From Thermoplasmata archaeon (GTDB lineage: Archaea; Thermoplasmatota; Thermoplasmata; Thermoplasmatales; GCA-001856825), in assembly GCA_021792355.1 (NCBI GenBank), contig JAJYUV010000004.1, forward strand, positions 62,001 to 126,000: a DNA stretch of 64,000 nt. The letters run 5' to 3'. The notes beneath the pieces are model-generated. The model had not been told where the DNA came from, did not search any database, and was given only the letters and a program-made list of their open reading frames with translations. Below are positions 56,751 to 64,000 of the stretch, in pieces; position 1 is the stretch's first letter; every line of letters starts with the position of its first letter. Both the position numbers and the translations under genes were made by a program.

Positions 56751-58355
56751 ATGGCAAAAAGAACTACCTTAGCGATAATTGCCATAGTGGTCATAGCCGT
56801 CCTGATTATAGGAGTTTATGCCGGAGTTATTCTAACGAAGAAGTCGCCAGTCCCAACAGCAAACATTGTGACTTATGCATCAAATTCTCCAATGGTTACG
56901 GCTGATCCAAGCACTGAGTTCTCTAACAGTATTTTGGTATTACAGAATGTTTACCAAACGCTCACCTTTTACAACAGTAAAACAAAGACTGTCGAACCTC
57001 TCCTTGCTTTGAGCTGGACGAGTAATACCAACTCTACTAATTGGGTCTTCACTTTAAGACAAGGTGTCAAGTTTCACGATGGCACGACTTTTAATGCATC
57101 AGCAGTCGTATATTCAGTGAACAGAACTATGTCATTGGGGCAAGGGGCTGCCTACATTTGGGCTCCAGTGAAAAAAGTATATGCAATTTCTGAATATCAG
57201 GTCGATTTCCAAACAAGCTATCCAGCGAACCTACCTTTAATTGCATCCGCTGGATACGCAGCATATATGATGAGCCCCAACATAATATCTCATTACAACC
57301 TTTCTAGCAACACAAATCTGAGTGCGTGGTTCAACGCTGGCCATGACGATGGTACAGGTCCATACTACATAACACAGTGGAATCCACAGACCCAAGTTAT
57401 CCTACAGAAATTCAAGGATTACTGGGGGGGATGGAACAATTCACAATTTAGTGAGGTGATTATTCAAATAGTTACAGACTCATCTACCCGAGAACAGATG
57501 GTCACTTCTTCCGGTAGTATGGTTATAACCTCCTACATTCCATACACAGATGTCAACAATCTGAAGAACAATACCAATGTGAAAGTTTATGCCAGCCCTT
57601 CGTATGAAAATCTTATTGCGTTCTACAACACTCAGGTATTCCCAACGAACAACACTCTCGTAAGAGAGGCACTGTCTTATGTATGGCCATATCAGCAGAT
57701 TATCAATAGCTCTCTCCAGGGTTATGCCACCCAGTCTAGAGGGCCCATTCCTGTTGGCATGTGGGGGCACGACAACAATCTCTTCCAATATTCATTTAAT
57801 CTCTCCAAGGCAAGGAGTCTTCTTGCTCAGGCAGGGTTCCCTAACGGCACGGGCATTCCACCACTGACTCTAACGTATACTGCCGGAGACCCTTACGAAC
57901 AGGCTTCATCTCAGTTATTCCAATATTACTGCAGTCAAATTGGGATCAACGTGAAAGTGGAACCGCTAGTCTGGACGCAACAATGGTCACTTGCCACGAG
58001 TAATGTATCGTCTGCCCAAAACATCTTCATAATGTATTGGTGGCCCACGTACCCAACGCCATACGACTGGCTTTCAAATGACTTTGGAAATTCTTGGCCT
58101 CCCGTATTCAACATGGCATACTGGAACAACACTACATTCATGAACTTGATAAATGAGGCAAACAGTCTCGAAGGAACCAACATCAACGAATCGATAGCTC
58201 TTTATTATCAGGCTCAATCCGTACTCATGAATAATACTCCCGCTGCGTTCTTGTTTGACATGGAAGACGTGTACGTTGTCAGTTCCTCCATACATGGATT
58301 CTCCTCAAATCCTGCCTACGAAACTGTCGCCTGGTTCTATGACCTGTATGTGTGA
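56751..58355 (+). CDS. ABC transporter substrate-binding protein, family 5 (peptide type)
   Basis: 534 residues from ATG 56751; the longer ORF start at 56721 lacks support. A membrane anchor (about residues 5-27: TTLAIIAIVVIAVLIIGVYAG) follows a KR-rich start. The rest is an extracellular SBP_bac_5 domain: VEPLLALSWT, WVFTLRQGVKFHDGTTFNASAVVYS (in parts) and ..GTGPYYI... Asn-rich (NxS/T sites), as in glycosylated exported archaeal proteins. It captures peptides, nickel chelates or other small ligands for the permease that follows. Confidence 0.9.
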   Translation: MAKRTTLAIIAIVVIAVLIIGVYAGVILTKKSPVPTANIVTYASNSPMVTADPSTEFSNSILVLQNVYQTLTFYNSKTKTVEPLLALSWTSNTNSTNWVFTLRQGVKFHDGTTFNASAVVYSVNRTMSLGQGAAYIWAPVKKVYAISEYQVDFQTSYPANLPLIASAGYAAYMMSPNIISHYNLSSNTNLSAWFNAGHDDGTGPYYITQWNPQTQVILQKFKDYWGGWNNSQFSEVIIQIVTDSSTREQMVTSSGSMVITSYIPYTDVNNLKNNTNVKVYASPSYENLIAFYNTQVFPTNNTLVREALSYVWPYQQIINSSLQGYATQSRGPIPVGMWGHDNNLFQYSFNLSKARSLLAQAGFPNGTGIPPLTLTYTAGDPYEQASSQLFQYYCSQIGINVKVEPLVWTQQWSLATSNVSSAQNIFIMYWWPTYPTPYDWLSNDFGNSWPPVFNMAYWNNTTFMNLINEANSLEGTNINESIALYYQAQSVLMNNTPAAFLFDMEDVYVVSSSIHGFSSNPAYETVAWFYDLYV

Positions 58356-58380
58356 CGCGATGATTAGGGGTAAATGAATA

Positions 58381-59403
58381 TTGCAGAATGTCGCCCAATA
58401 CGTGATAAGACGTATACTGCTTGCTATATTAGTGATAGTAGGAATTATTTTTATTACTTTCTTTCTAAGTCACGTGGTTCCCTCCAATCCAGCAGCTCTG
58501 TGGGCGGGGGCTCATCCTACTGCAAAGGAAATAGCTGCAGCCAGAGCCCAACTTCATCTAAACGACCCAGTCTATGTCCAGTTTTATTACTATTTAGTGA
58601 ACTTCGTTCACGGAAATCTTGGCGTTTCAATCAGAACACACGATCCTGTTCTTAGTGATATTCTCTTCTTTCTTCCAAACACACTCACGCTTATCACACT
58701 CTCTCTGATAATTTCGGCACTGGTAGGAATACCTTTGGGAGTTATCTCTGCTGTAAAGAAATACGAAACTATAGACTATGCTGCCAGAATCCTTGCGGTC
58801 GCAGGAATTGCCTTACCTACCTTCTGGTTAGGAATGGTCCTTCAAATGCTGTTTAATAAAGACCTCAACATTCTCCCCGTAGGGGGGTATATGTCTGCGA
58901 TAGTTTCATATCAATATCCCATTGCTCACATTACTGGATCATATCTTGTCGATTCTTTGATTACTGGTAATTTTCCAGCTTTTATTAGCGTATTAAAGCA
59001 CCTGATATTGCCGGTGGTAACCCTTGCGTCTTATCCCACAGGATTGGTCATAAGACAAACTAGAGCAGGTATGATGGAAGTACTAGAAGAAAATTACATC
59101 AAGACTAGCAGAGCATATGGGATTGACAACAGAACAATCAATTACAGATATGCACTGAAGAATGCATTCAATCCAGTGTTGATTGTTTTGAGTCTTTCAT
59201 TTGCGTACTCACTTATAGGTGCGTTTTATGTCGAGGACGTTTTTGCCCTACCAGGACTAGGACAATATGCCACCGAGTCTATATTGAGTTTAGATTACCC
59301 CGCCATAGTTGGTGTTACGATAGTAGTTGCAATATTCTATGTTGTAATAAATCTCATAGTAGATATGTTACAGTATTACACGGATAGAAGGATAACTCTT
59401 TGA
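58381..59403 (+). CDS. ABC transporter permease, DppB type
   Basis: 340 residues with six membrane segments. N terminus VIRRILLAILVIVGIIFITFFLSHVVP; the EAA-type cytoplasmic loop with RQTRAGMMEVLEENYIKTSRAYGI near residue 225 contacts the ATPases; DVFALPGLGQY is characteristic of DppB/OppB. TTG start at 58381 with AGGGGT upstream. Second gene of the five-gene importer. Confidence 0.93.
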   Translation: MQNVAQYVIRRILLAILVIVGIIFITFFLSHVVPSNPAALWAGAHPTAKEIAAARAQLHLNDPVYVQFYYYLVNFVHGNLGVSIRTHDPVLSDILFFLPNTLTLITLSLIISALVGIPLGVISAVKKYETIDYAARILAVAGIALPTFWLGMVLQMLFNKDLNILPVGGYMSAIVSYQYPIAHITGSYLVDSLITGNFPAFISVLKHLILPVVTLASYPTGLVIRQTRAGMMEVLEENYIKTSRAYGIDNRTINYRYALKNAFNPVLIVLSLSFAYSLIGAFYVEDVFALPGLGQYATESILSLDYPAIVGVTIVVAIFYVVINLIVDMLQYYTDRRITL

Positions 59404-59413
59404 GGCAATCTAA

Positions 59414-60337
59414 ATGACTTCTCATAAAATTAAAAGTGGAATTGCTCCCCTCCAAGGTAGTCTAGCAATCTTTCTCAAAGATAGGATAGCTCTTGTTTCT
59501 GTGGCAGTCATAATCCTGTTTGCACTGATTGGAATTTTTGCCAGATATTTAGCCCCCTACCCGATTCAAGGATTAGGGGCGCCTCACTTATCAACTATTC
59601 TGGAACCTCCTTCGCCTCAGCATCCATTCGGAACAGATCAATTCGGAAGAGATGTTCTTAGCCGGGTATTCTTCGGTATTAGAACATCATTATTTGAAGG
59701 CATAGCAGTGGTGGGTTTGGGCGTGATTATCGGGGTACCTTTGGGAATAGTTGCAGGTTATTATGGAGGCGCAATAGATGAGGCAATAATGAGGATAACA
59801 GACATCTTTCTTGCTTTTCCATATTTGCTGCTTGCTCTCATAATAGTGGCGACTCTGGGTCCAGGTCTGACAAATGTTATAATAGCACTTGCAGTTACGT
59901 GGTGGCCCTGGTACGTAAGGATTGCCAGGGGACAGACTGTATCCCTTAAGAGCAGACCATACGTACTTTCTGCAAAATCTCTTGGAGTAAGGTCTACGCG
60001 TATATTGATAAGACACATATTACCAAATAGCTTGAGTCCTGTGATAATACAGTCAACGCTTGATTTTGCGGGTGTAATACTTTCCGCTGCCGGGCTGAGC
60101 TTTCTAGGATTAGGAGTACAGGAACCGATGGCTGATTTAGGGCTTATGATAAGTGAAGGTCAGTCATTTATGCTTTATTATTGGTGGGTGGCAACATTTG
60201 CCGGACTGACTCTTTTTGTAATGGCTATTGCCTTCAGCCTGCTAGGAGACTCCCTAAGGGACCATCTCGATCCAAAATATCAAAAGAGACGACTTCTTCT
60301 GCCCTACATACGAGGTATTAATCTTGATGAACCCTGA
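59414..60337 (+). CDS. ABC transporter permease, DppC type
   Basis: 307 residues. Signature HPFGTDQFGRDVLSR and the cytoplasmic loop ARGQTVSLKSRPYVLSAKSLG, then LSFLGLGVQEPMADLGLMI, are typical of DppC/OppC. The 3' end overlaps the DppD-type ATPase gene by 11 bases. Confidence 0.93.
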   Translation: MTSHKIKSGIAPLQGSLAIFLKDRIALVSVAVIILFALIGIFARYLAPYPIQGLGAPHLSTILEPPSPQHPFGTDQFGRDVLSRVFFGIRTSLFEGIAVVGLGVIIGVPLGIVAGYYGGAIDEAIMRITDIFLAFPYLLLALIIVATLGPGLTNVIIALAVTWWPWYVRIARGQTVSLKSRPYVLSAKSLGVRSTRILIRHILPNSLSPVIIQSTLDFAGVILSAAGLSFLGLGVQEPMADLGLMISEGQSFMLYYWWVATFAGLTLFVMAIAFSLLGDSLRDHLDPKYQKRRLLLPYIRGINLDEP

Positions 60338-61310
60338 TTATCTTTTGAGAATTTCTGACCTTTCAGTCAAATATTATACTCCTTCCGGAGCTATAACGGC
60401 GCTCAATAAAGTTGATCTAGACGTTAAGCGTAGCGAAATTGTAGGCATAGTTGGCGAATCTGGATCTGGTAAATCCACACTTGCGTATGCAACTATAAAA
60501 TTACTTCCTCGAAATAGCAGCACGGAGGGGTCTATAGTCCTAGATGGAGAAAACCTTCTGGAAAAGAATGAAAAGGAGATGCAGAGTGTAAGGGGGAAAA
60601 AGATCTCTATGGTTTTCCAGGACCCAATGACTTCTCTAAATCCTCTTTTTAGAATCAAGGACCAGTTCTTGAAAGTTCTGAGTACTCATAAGGGAATGAA
60701 GAGGGATGAAGGATTGAAGTTCGCAGTCGAAAAATTAAAAGAAGTTGAATTACCAGATCCGTCTGAGGTCTTGCTATCTTTTCCTTTCGAACTCAGCGGA
60801 GGAATGCAGCAGCGAGTTATGATTGCTATTGCACTTTCGTCAGATCCCCGGCTCATAATTGCCGATGAGCCAACAACTGCTGTGGATGCAACTATTCAGA
60901 GTCAAATACTGAGACTTTTGAAGAAAATAAATGTTGACAGACAACTATCAATAATGCTTATAACACATAATCTCGGAATAGTAGCAGAGCTGTGTGATAC
61001 TGTAGTAATAATGTACACAGGAATGGTCTTCGAAAAGGGACCGGTAGAGAGAATATTTAGAAACCCATTGCATCCTTATACAATCTCCCTGCTACAATCC
61101 GTTCCAGCCATCGGGAGAGTGAACAGAAAAAAGGACTTACCTGCAATTGCAGGGAGTGTTCCAGATATGTTCAATTTACCTAAGGGATGTCCATTTAGTC
61201 CCAGATGCGATAGATCGATCGAAAAGTGTAGAACTGATAATCCGAATCTTGTCGAAGTCGAAAAGGAGCACTTCGTTGCGTGCCATGTAGCGACCGGAGC
61301 ATCTTTATGA
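60327..61310 (+). CDS. ABC transporter ATPase, DppD type
   Basis: 327 residues from ATG 60327 (TTG at 60324 adjoins). Walker A GESGSGKS, signature LSGGMQQR, Walker B LIIADEPTTAVD, and the C-terminal oligopeptide-ABC cysteine cluster (CPFSPRC...C...C, about 285-320). Stop overlaps the next gene in an ATGA. Confidence 0.94.
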   Translation: MNPDYLLRISDLSVKYYTPSGAITALNKVDLDVKRSEIVGIVGESGSGKSTLAYATIKLLPRNSSTEGSIVLDGENLLEKNEKEMQSVRGKKISMVFQDPMTSLNPLFRIKDQFLKVLSTHKGMKRDEGLKFAVEKLKEVELPDPSEVLLSFPFELSGGMQQRVMIAIALSSDPRLIIADEPTTAVDATIQSQILRLLKKINVDRQLSIMLITHNLGIVAELCDTVVIMYTGMVFEKGPVERIFRNPLHPYTISLLQSVPAIGRVNRKKDLPAIAGSVPDMFNLPKGCPFSPRCDRSIEKCRTDNPNLVEVEKEHFVACHVATGASL

Positions 61311-62272
61311 ATGAGGATATTTTAGAAGTAAAAAATTTGAAGAAATATTTTACAGCATCCAGGACTTTTATGAATAGAAAGAAAGAATTCATTAAGGCAG
61401 TGGACGATATTTCATTCTCAATAAGGGAAGGAGAAACGTTTGGATTGGTGGGAGAGTCCGGATCTGGGAAAACTACGCTGGGTCAAACAATTGTAAGACT
61501 GACAGAGCCGACAGAAGGACGCATAATCTTCGACGGAACGGACATTACCGACATGGAAGAAAGTAAGCTAAGACAATTTAGAAAAGGCTTCCAAATAATA
61601 TTTCAAAATCCTATATCTTCTCTTGATCCTAGGATGACGGTAAGCGCGATTCTGAAAGAACCTTTAAGAGCCTTGATGCCAGGCAGTTTGCACGATCAGG
61701 AATTGATAGTAGAAGCTTTAGAAAACGTTGGTCTCAACAAATCTTTTCTGGGCAGATATCCTCATGAACTAAGTGGAGGACAGAATCAGAGGATTTCTAT
61801 TGCAAGATCTCTTATAACTAGACCGAAGTTTCTAGTGCTAGATGAACCTACATCTGCCTTGGACGTCTCCATTCAGGCCCAGATTATAAATCTACTGAGA
61901 AAGCTGAAAAATACCTTGGGATTGACCTATCTCTTTATTACGCACGACCTAGGGATAGTAAATTACATTGCAGATAGAATCGCAGTAATGTATCTCGGCA
62001 AGATCGTTGAGATGGGAGAGACCGTAAGCGTGTTCGAAAAGCCTCTTCACCCGTACACTCAGGCGCTACTTTCTTCGGTGCCCGTACCGGATATAGGCTC
62101 CAAACAAAGGAATCGAATAATCCTTAAAGGAGAAATTCCAAGTCCCAGACACATACCAAATGGATGTAGATTTAGGAATAGATGTATCTTCGCCATGGAA
62201 ATTTGTGAAACGACTGAACCTGAGATCAGGAAAACCGAGGAAGGTAGACTAGTTGCGTGTCACCTGTATTAG
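61307..62272 (+). CDS. ABC transporter ATPase, DppF type
   Basis: 321 residues from ATG 61307 (ATGA overlap). Walker A GESGSGKTT, signature LSGGQNQR, Walker B LVLDEPTSALDVS, and a C-terminal GCRFRNRC cluster. Completes the importer SBP-DppB-DppC-DppD-DppF. Confidence 0.94.
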   Translation: MNEDILEVKNLKKYFTASRTFMNRKKEFIKAVDDISFSIREGETFGLVGESGSGKTTLGQTIVRLTEPTEGRIIFDGTDITDMEESKLRQFRKGFQIIFQNPISSLDPRMTVSAILKEPLRALMPGSLHDQELIVEALENVGLNKSFLGRYPHELSGGQNQRISIARSLITRPKFLVLDEPTSALDVSIQAQIINLLRKLKNTLGLTYLFITHDLGIVNYIADRIAVMYLGKIVEMGETVSVFEKPLHPYTQALLSSVPVPDIGSKQRNRIILKGEIPSPRHIPNGCRFRNRCIFAMEICETTEPEIRKTEEGRLVACHLY

Positions 62273-62432
62273 CAATTAAAAGATTGTCGTCGTAGAATTA
62301 ATGTGATAAGCTAATTATGCGTTTCACGGCTTATGACACTCTTCGAAAATAACCTTCCATTTTCTGAATAGGAGCTTTCAAATGTGTTGTCATGTTGGTC
62401 CTCAGAAATATTTGGAACAGCTAACTTGTCAT

Positions 62433-62981
62433 TCAGTTTGTCATACCTCTTCTTCCCTTTTTCAGTTTCTTCTTATTTGTGGTATAAGATTCAGATATTA
62501 TCTTTAGAGCCTTCTTCATTCCATTGAAGCCTATGAATTTCATGAATTTTCCGCTTTCTAGCTCTTTATAGTGCTCAAAGAAGTGTCTCAGAACGTTCTT
62601 TTCATACTCCGGAATGTCCTCTATATCCTTTATTGATTCTGAATTTGGATCCACTTCGTTTACCGGAACAGCTATGACCTTATCGTCAATTCCGTGTTCA
62701 TCTTCCATTTCCGCAAGTCCTACTGCTCTGCACTTGACTACGATTCCAGGCTGGATTGCTGCAGAAGAAATCAAAAGGACATCCAACGGATCATTGTCCT
62801 TTGCCCAGGTCTGGAGTATAAGACCGTAGTTGGTGGGGTATTTCATTGGAGTAAATAGTACCCTGTCAAGAATTATGGTTTCTAGTTCACTGCTATATTC
62901 ATACTTGCAGTCGCTCCCTCTCGATATTTCCACTAGGACATAGAAAGTATTAGGGAAATCCTTTGTCTGCTCAATTTTCAT
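62433..62981 (-). CDS. ppa: Inorganic pyrophosphatase (family I)
   Basis: 182 residues. NTFYVLVEISRGSDCKYEY at the start, MKYPTNYGLI and the metal-binding DNDPLDVLL signature are family I pyrophosphatase. It hydrolyses PPi to drive biosynthetic reactions. A TATA box (TTTATTT, 63004-63010, minus strand) lies 26 bases before the ATG. Confidence 0.95.
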   Translation of the reverse strand: MKIEQTKDFPNTFYVLVEISRGSDCKYEYSSELETIILDRVLFTPMKYPTNYGLILQTWAKDNDPLDVLLISSAAIQPGIVVKCRAVGLAEMEDEHGIDDKVIAVPVNEVDPNSESIKDIEDIPEYEKNVLRHFFEHYKELESGKFMKFIGFNGMKKALKIISESYTTNKKKLKKGRRGMTN

Positions 62982-63003
62982 GCATACTAGATTTGTAACC
63001 CTG

Positions 63004-63010
63004 AAATAAA
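63004..63010 (-). promoter_or_regulatory. TATA box of ppa
   Basis: TTTATTT on the minus strand, centred 26 bases before the ATG at 62981. Confidence 0.55.
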
Positions 63011-63126
63011 CTTAATCTACTGTATTTCCCTGCTCGCGTGAAATAGAGAGCCATCTGATCTCGTGGTTGTTTTTCAATGGAGTGATCAGAGATTGTTTTA
63101 AGAGCAAATCCTTTTATTATTCTAAA

Positions 63127-64000
63127 ATGGATTACGAAAACGATATGATAGGTGCTGTTTGTGCAAATTGCGGAAAAGAAAGATCAGGATTTTCAAACAA
63201 GCCGACGTGTGAATGCGGTGGAGTCTGGATACCCAAGATTGATTTCAAGTACAGGGAAGGAAAGTATTCTAACAACTTCCCGTATCTCGAGAAGGTAATA
63301 GATTTAGGAGAAAGGGAGACACCTTTAGTTAATGTGGGAGAGATGAAGCTAAAGCTGGATTATTTCCAGCCCACCTTTTCCTACAAGGACAGGGGCAGTA
63401 AAACGCTGATATCAAGCCTGCTCTCTCACCTTCAAAAGGGTTCTGAAATCAACGAAGACTCTTCTGGGAACGCTGGAGCCTCGATAAGCGCTTATGGTGG
63501 AGCAGCAGGTTTCAAAGTGAACATTTTCGTCCCTGCGACCACCAAGCAGGAGAAGATTGCTCAGATAAGGGCATACGGAGCGGAAGTCCACCTGACTTCA
63601 GGAACGAGGAAAGATGTAGGAACTGCTGCAGCAAATCATTCTGGTTTTTACGCAAGCCACGTCTTGAATCCTGAGTTTAGAGATGGAATGAGACAGTTGA
63701 GTTACGAAATCTTTCGACAGCTTGGTCATAGGGGGCCAAATAGAGTGTTTGTTCCAGTTTCAGCAGGGACACTCCTGCTGGGTCTTGTATCAGGTTTTGA
63801 ACATCTTGTAGAATCTGGTGAGATTTCAAAAGTACCGGATATCGTGGGAGTTCAAACCGAGACTGTCTGTCCCGTTTGTGCAGTTATCAACGGGTTTGTC
63901 TACGACAAGGATAACATGGGAAAATCCCTTGCGGACGCTCTGGTCTCTAGGGAACCATTACTGCTCAACTTGATGGTTGATGTTCTTAGAAAATATGGTA
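63127..64000 (+). CDS. thrC: Threonine synthase, 3' end outside window
   Basis: The ATG at 63127 opens a frame running to the window edge (291 codons visible). An N-terminal zinc-ribbon-like CANC...CEC motif is followed by the PLP-binding FSYKDRGS (Lys of SYKD) and the DSSGNAG phosphate loop, as in threonine synthase and related fold II PLP enzymes. AT-rich sequence (GTTTTAAGAG, about 63092) lies 26-29 bases upstream. Converts O-phosphohomoserine to threonine. Other fold II enzymes with the same motifs are not excluded. Confidence 0.88.
   Translation, partial: MDYENDMIGAVCANCGKERSGFSNKPTCECGGVWIPKIDFKYREGKYSNNFPYLEKVIDLGERETPLVNVGEMKLKLDYFQPTFSYKDRGSKTLISSLLSHLQKGSEINEDSSGNAGASISAYGGAAGFKVNIFVPATTKQEKIAQIRAYGAEVHLTSGTRKDVGTAAANHSGFYASHVLNPEFRDGMRQLSYEIFRQLGHRGPNRVFVPVSAGTLLLGLVSGFEHLVESGEISKVPDIVGVQTETVCPVCAVINGFVYDKDNMGKSLADALVSREPLLLNLMVDVLRKYG

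Overview
The window looks like a chromosomal stretch of an archaeon, most probably a member of the Thermoplasmatales or a close relative (acidophilic, heterotrophic Thermoplasmata). The evidence is a full archaeal information-processing set (RpoN, S9, L13, L18e, S19e, L39e, L31e, PDCD5, aIF6, DnaG with a TOPRIM core, aCPSF1, an Lhr-type helicase, a Cgi121-like KEOPS subunit, proteasome beta subunit, membrane-anchored archaeal Lon), an ETF beta-alpha fusion, a complete kdpABC, and promoter architecture typical of leaderless archaea: many first genes have a TATA box centred about 26 bases before the start codon. Genes inside operons instead use Shine-Dalgarno (SD) sites matching a 16S tail of the AUCACCUCC type. 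I see no insertion sequence, prophage or CRISPR array.

Layout. 0-3.8 kb: tail of a membrane protein, a small unknown protein, the fused ETF and a CDGSH iron-sulfur protein. 4.0-7.7 kb: an operon of a saccharopine-dehydrogenase-like oxidoreductase, three consecutive SCP2-like proteins and an APC permease. 7.8-20.8 kb: secernin-like hydrolase, MFS transporter, and a carbohydrate island (GH4, PHP phosphoesterase, GH125-like hydrolase, a nitrilase-fold protein that lacks the catalytic cysteine, SIS-domain sugar-phosphate enzyme, GH1 glycosidase, PIG-L deacetylase, GPH-type sugar symporter). PIG-L deacetylase, beta-glycosidase and SIS enzyme together resemble the archaeal chitobiose/glucosamine route. 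21.0-23.4 kb: tRNA-Pro and a minus-strand operon rpl18e-rplM-rpsI-rpoN, plus folD. 23.5-34 kb: lon, a Cgi121-like gene, a 1698-residue Lhr helicase, purE, a MIP18-type protein and dnaG. 34.1-40.6 kb: psmB, aCPSF1 and a translation operon (S19e, PDCD5, L39e, L31e, aIF6, HemK2-like methyltransferase, DRG GTPase). 40.3-45 kb: a stand-alone Lrp/AsnC ligand-binding domain and kdpABC. 45-48.2 kb: HtpX-like protease, MaoC-like protein, M20 amidohydrolase, tRNA-Gly and tRNA-Arg. 48.4-62.3 kb: a nitrogen-compound island with two tiny coupled membrane proteins, an APC permease, an Lrp regulator with a candidate operator, an M29/NicX-type metalloenzyme, a nitroreductase, two copies of a DUF917 + Asp/Glu/hydantoin-racemase cassette, and a divergent dipeptide-type ABC importer. 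62.4-64 kb: inorganic pyrophosphatase and the start of a threonine synthase.

Most striking points. (1) Two genes, rplM (L13) and the Cgi121-like gene, have conserved N-terminal sequence but no ATG, GTG or TTG that could start it. Both have a strong SD placed exactly five bases before an AUU or AUC codon, which suggests non-canonical initiation; recoding is the alternative. (2) The duplicated DUF917/racemase module with its transporter and regulator is a candidate uncharacterised catabolic system. (3) The pair of ATGA-coupled microproteins at 48.4-48.6 kb is likely to be missed by gene callers. (4) The nitrilase homologue with Ser for Cys and a FolD with two altered cyclohydrolase residues suggest changed activities. 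All function calls come from reading motifs; no database search was run.
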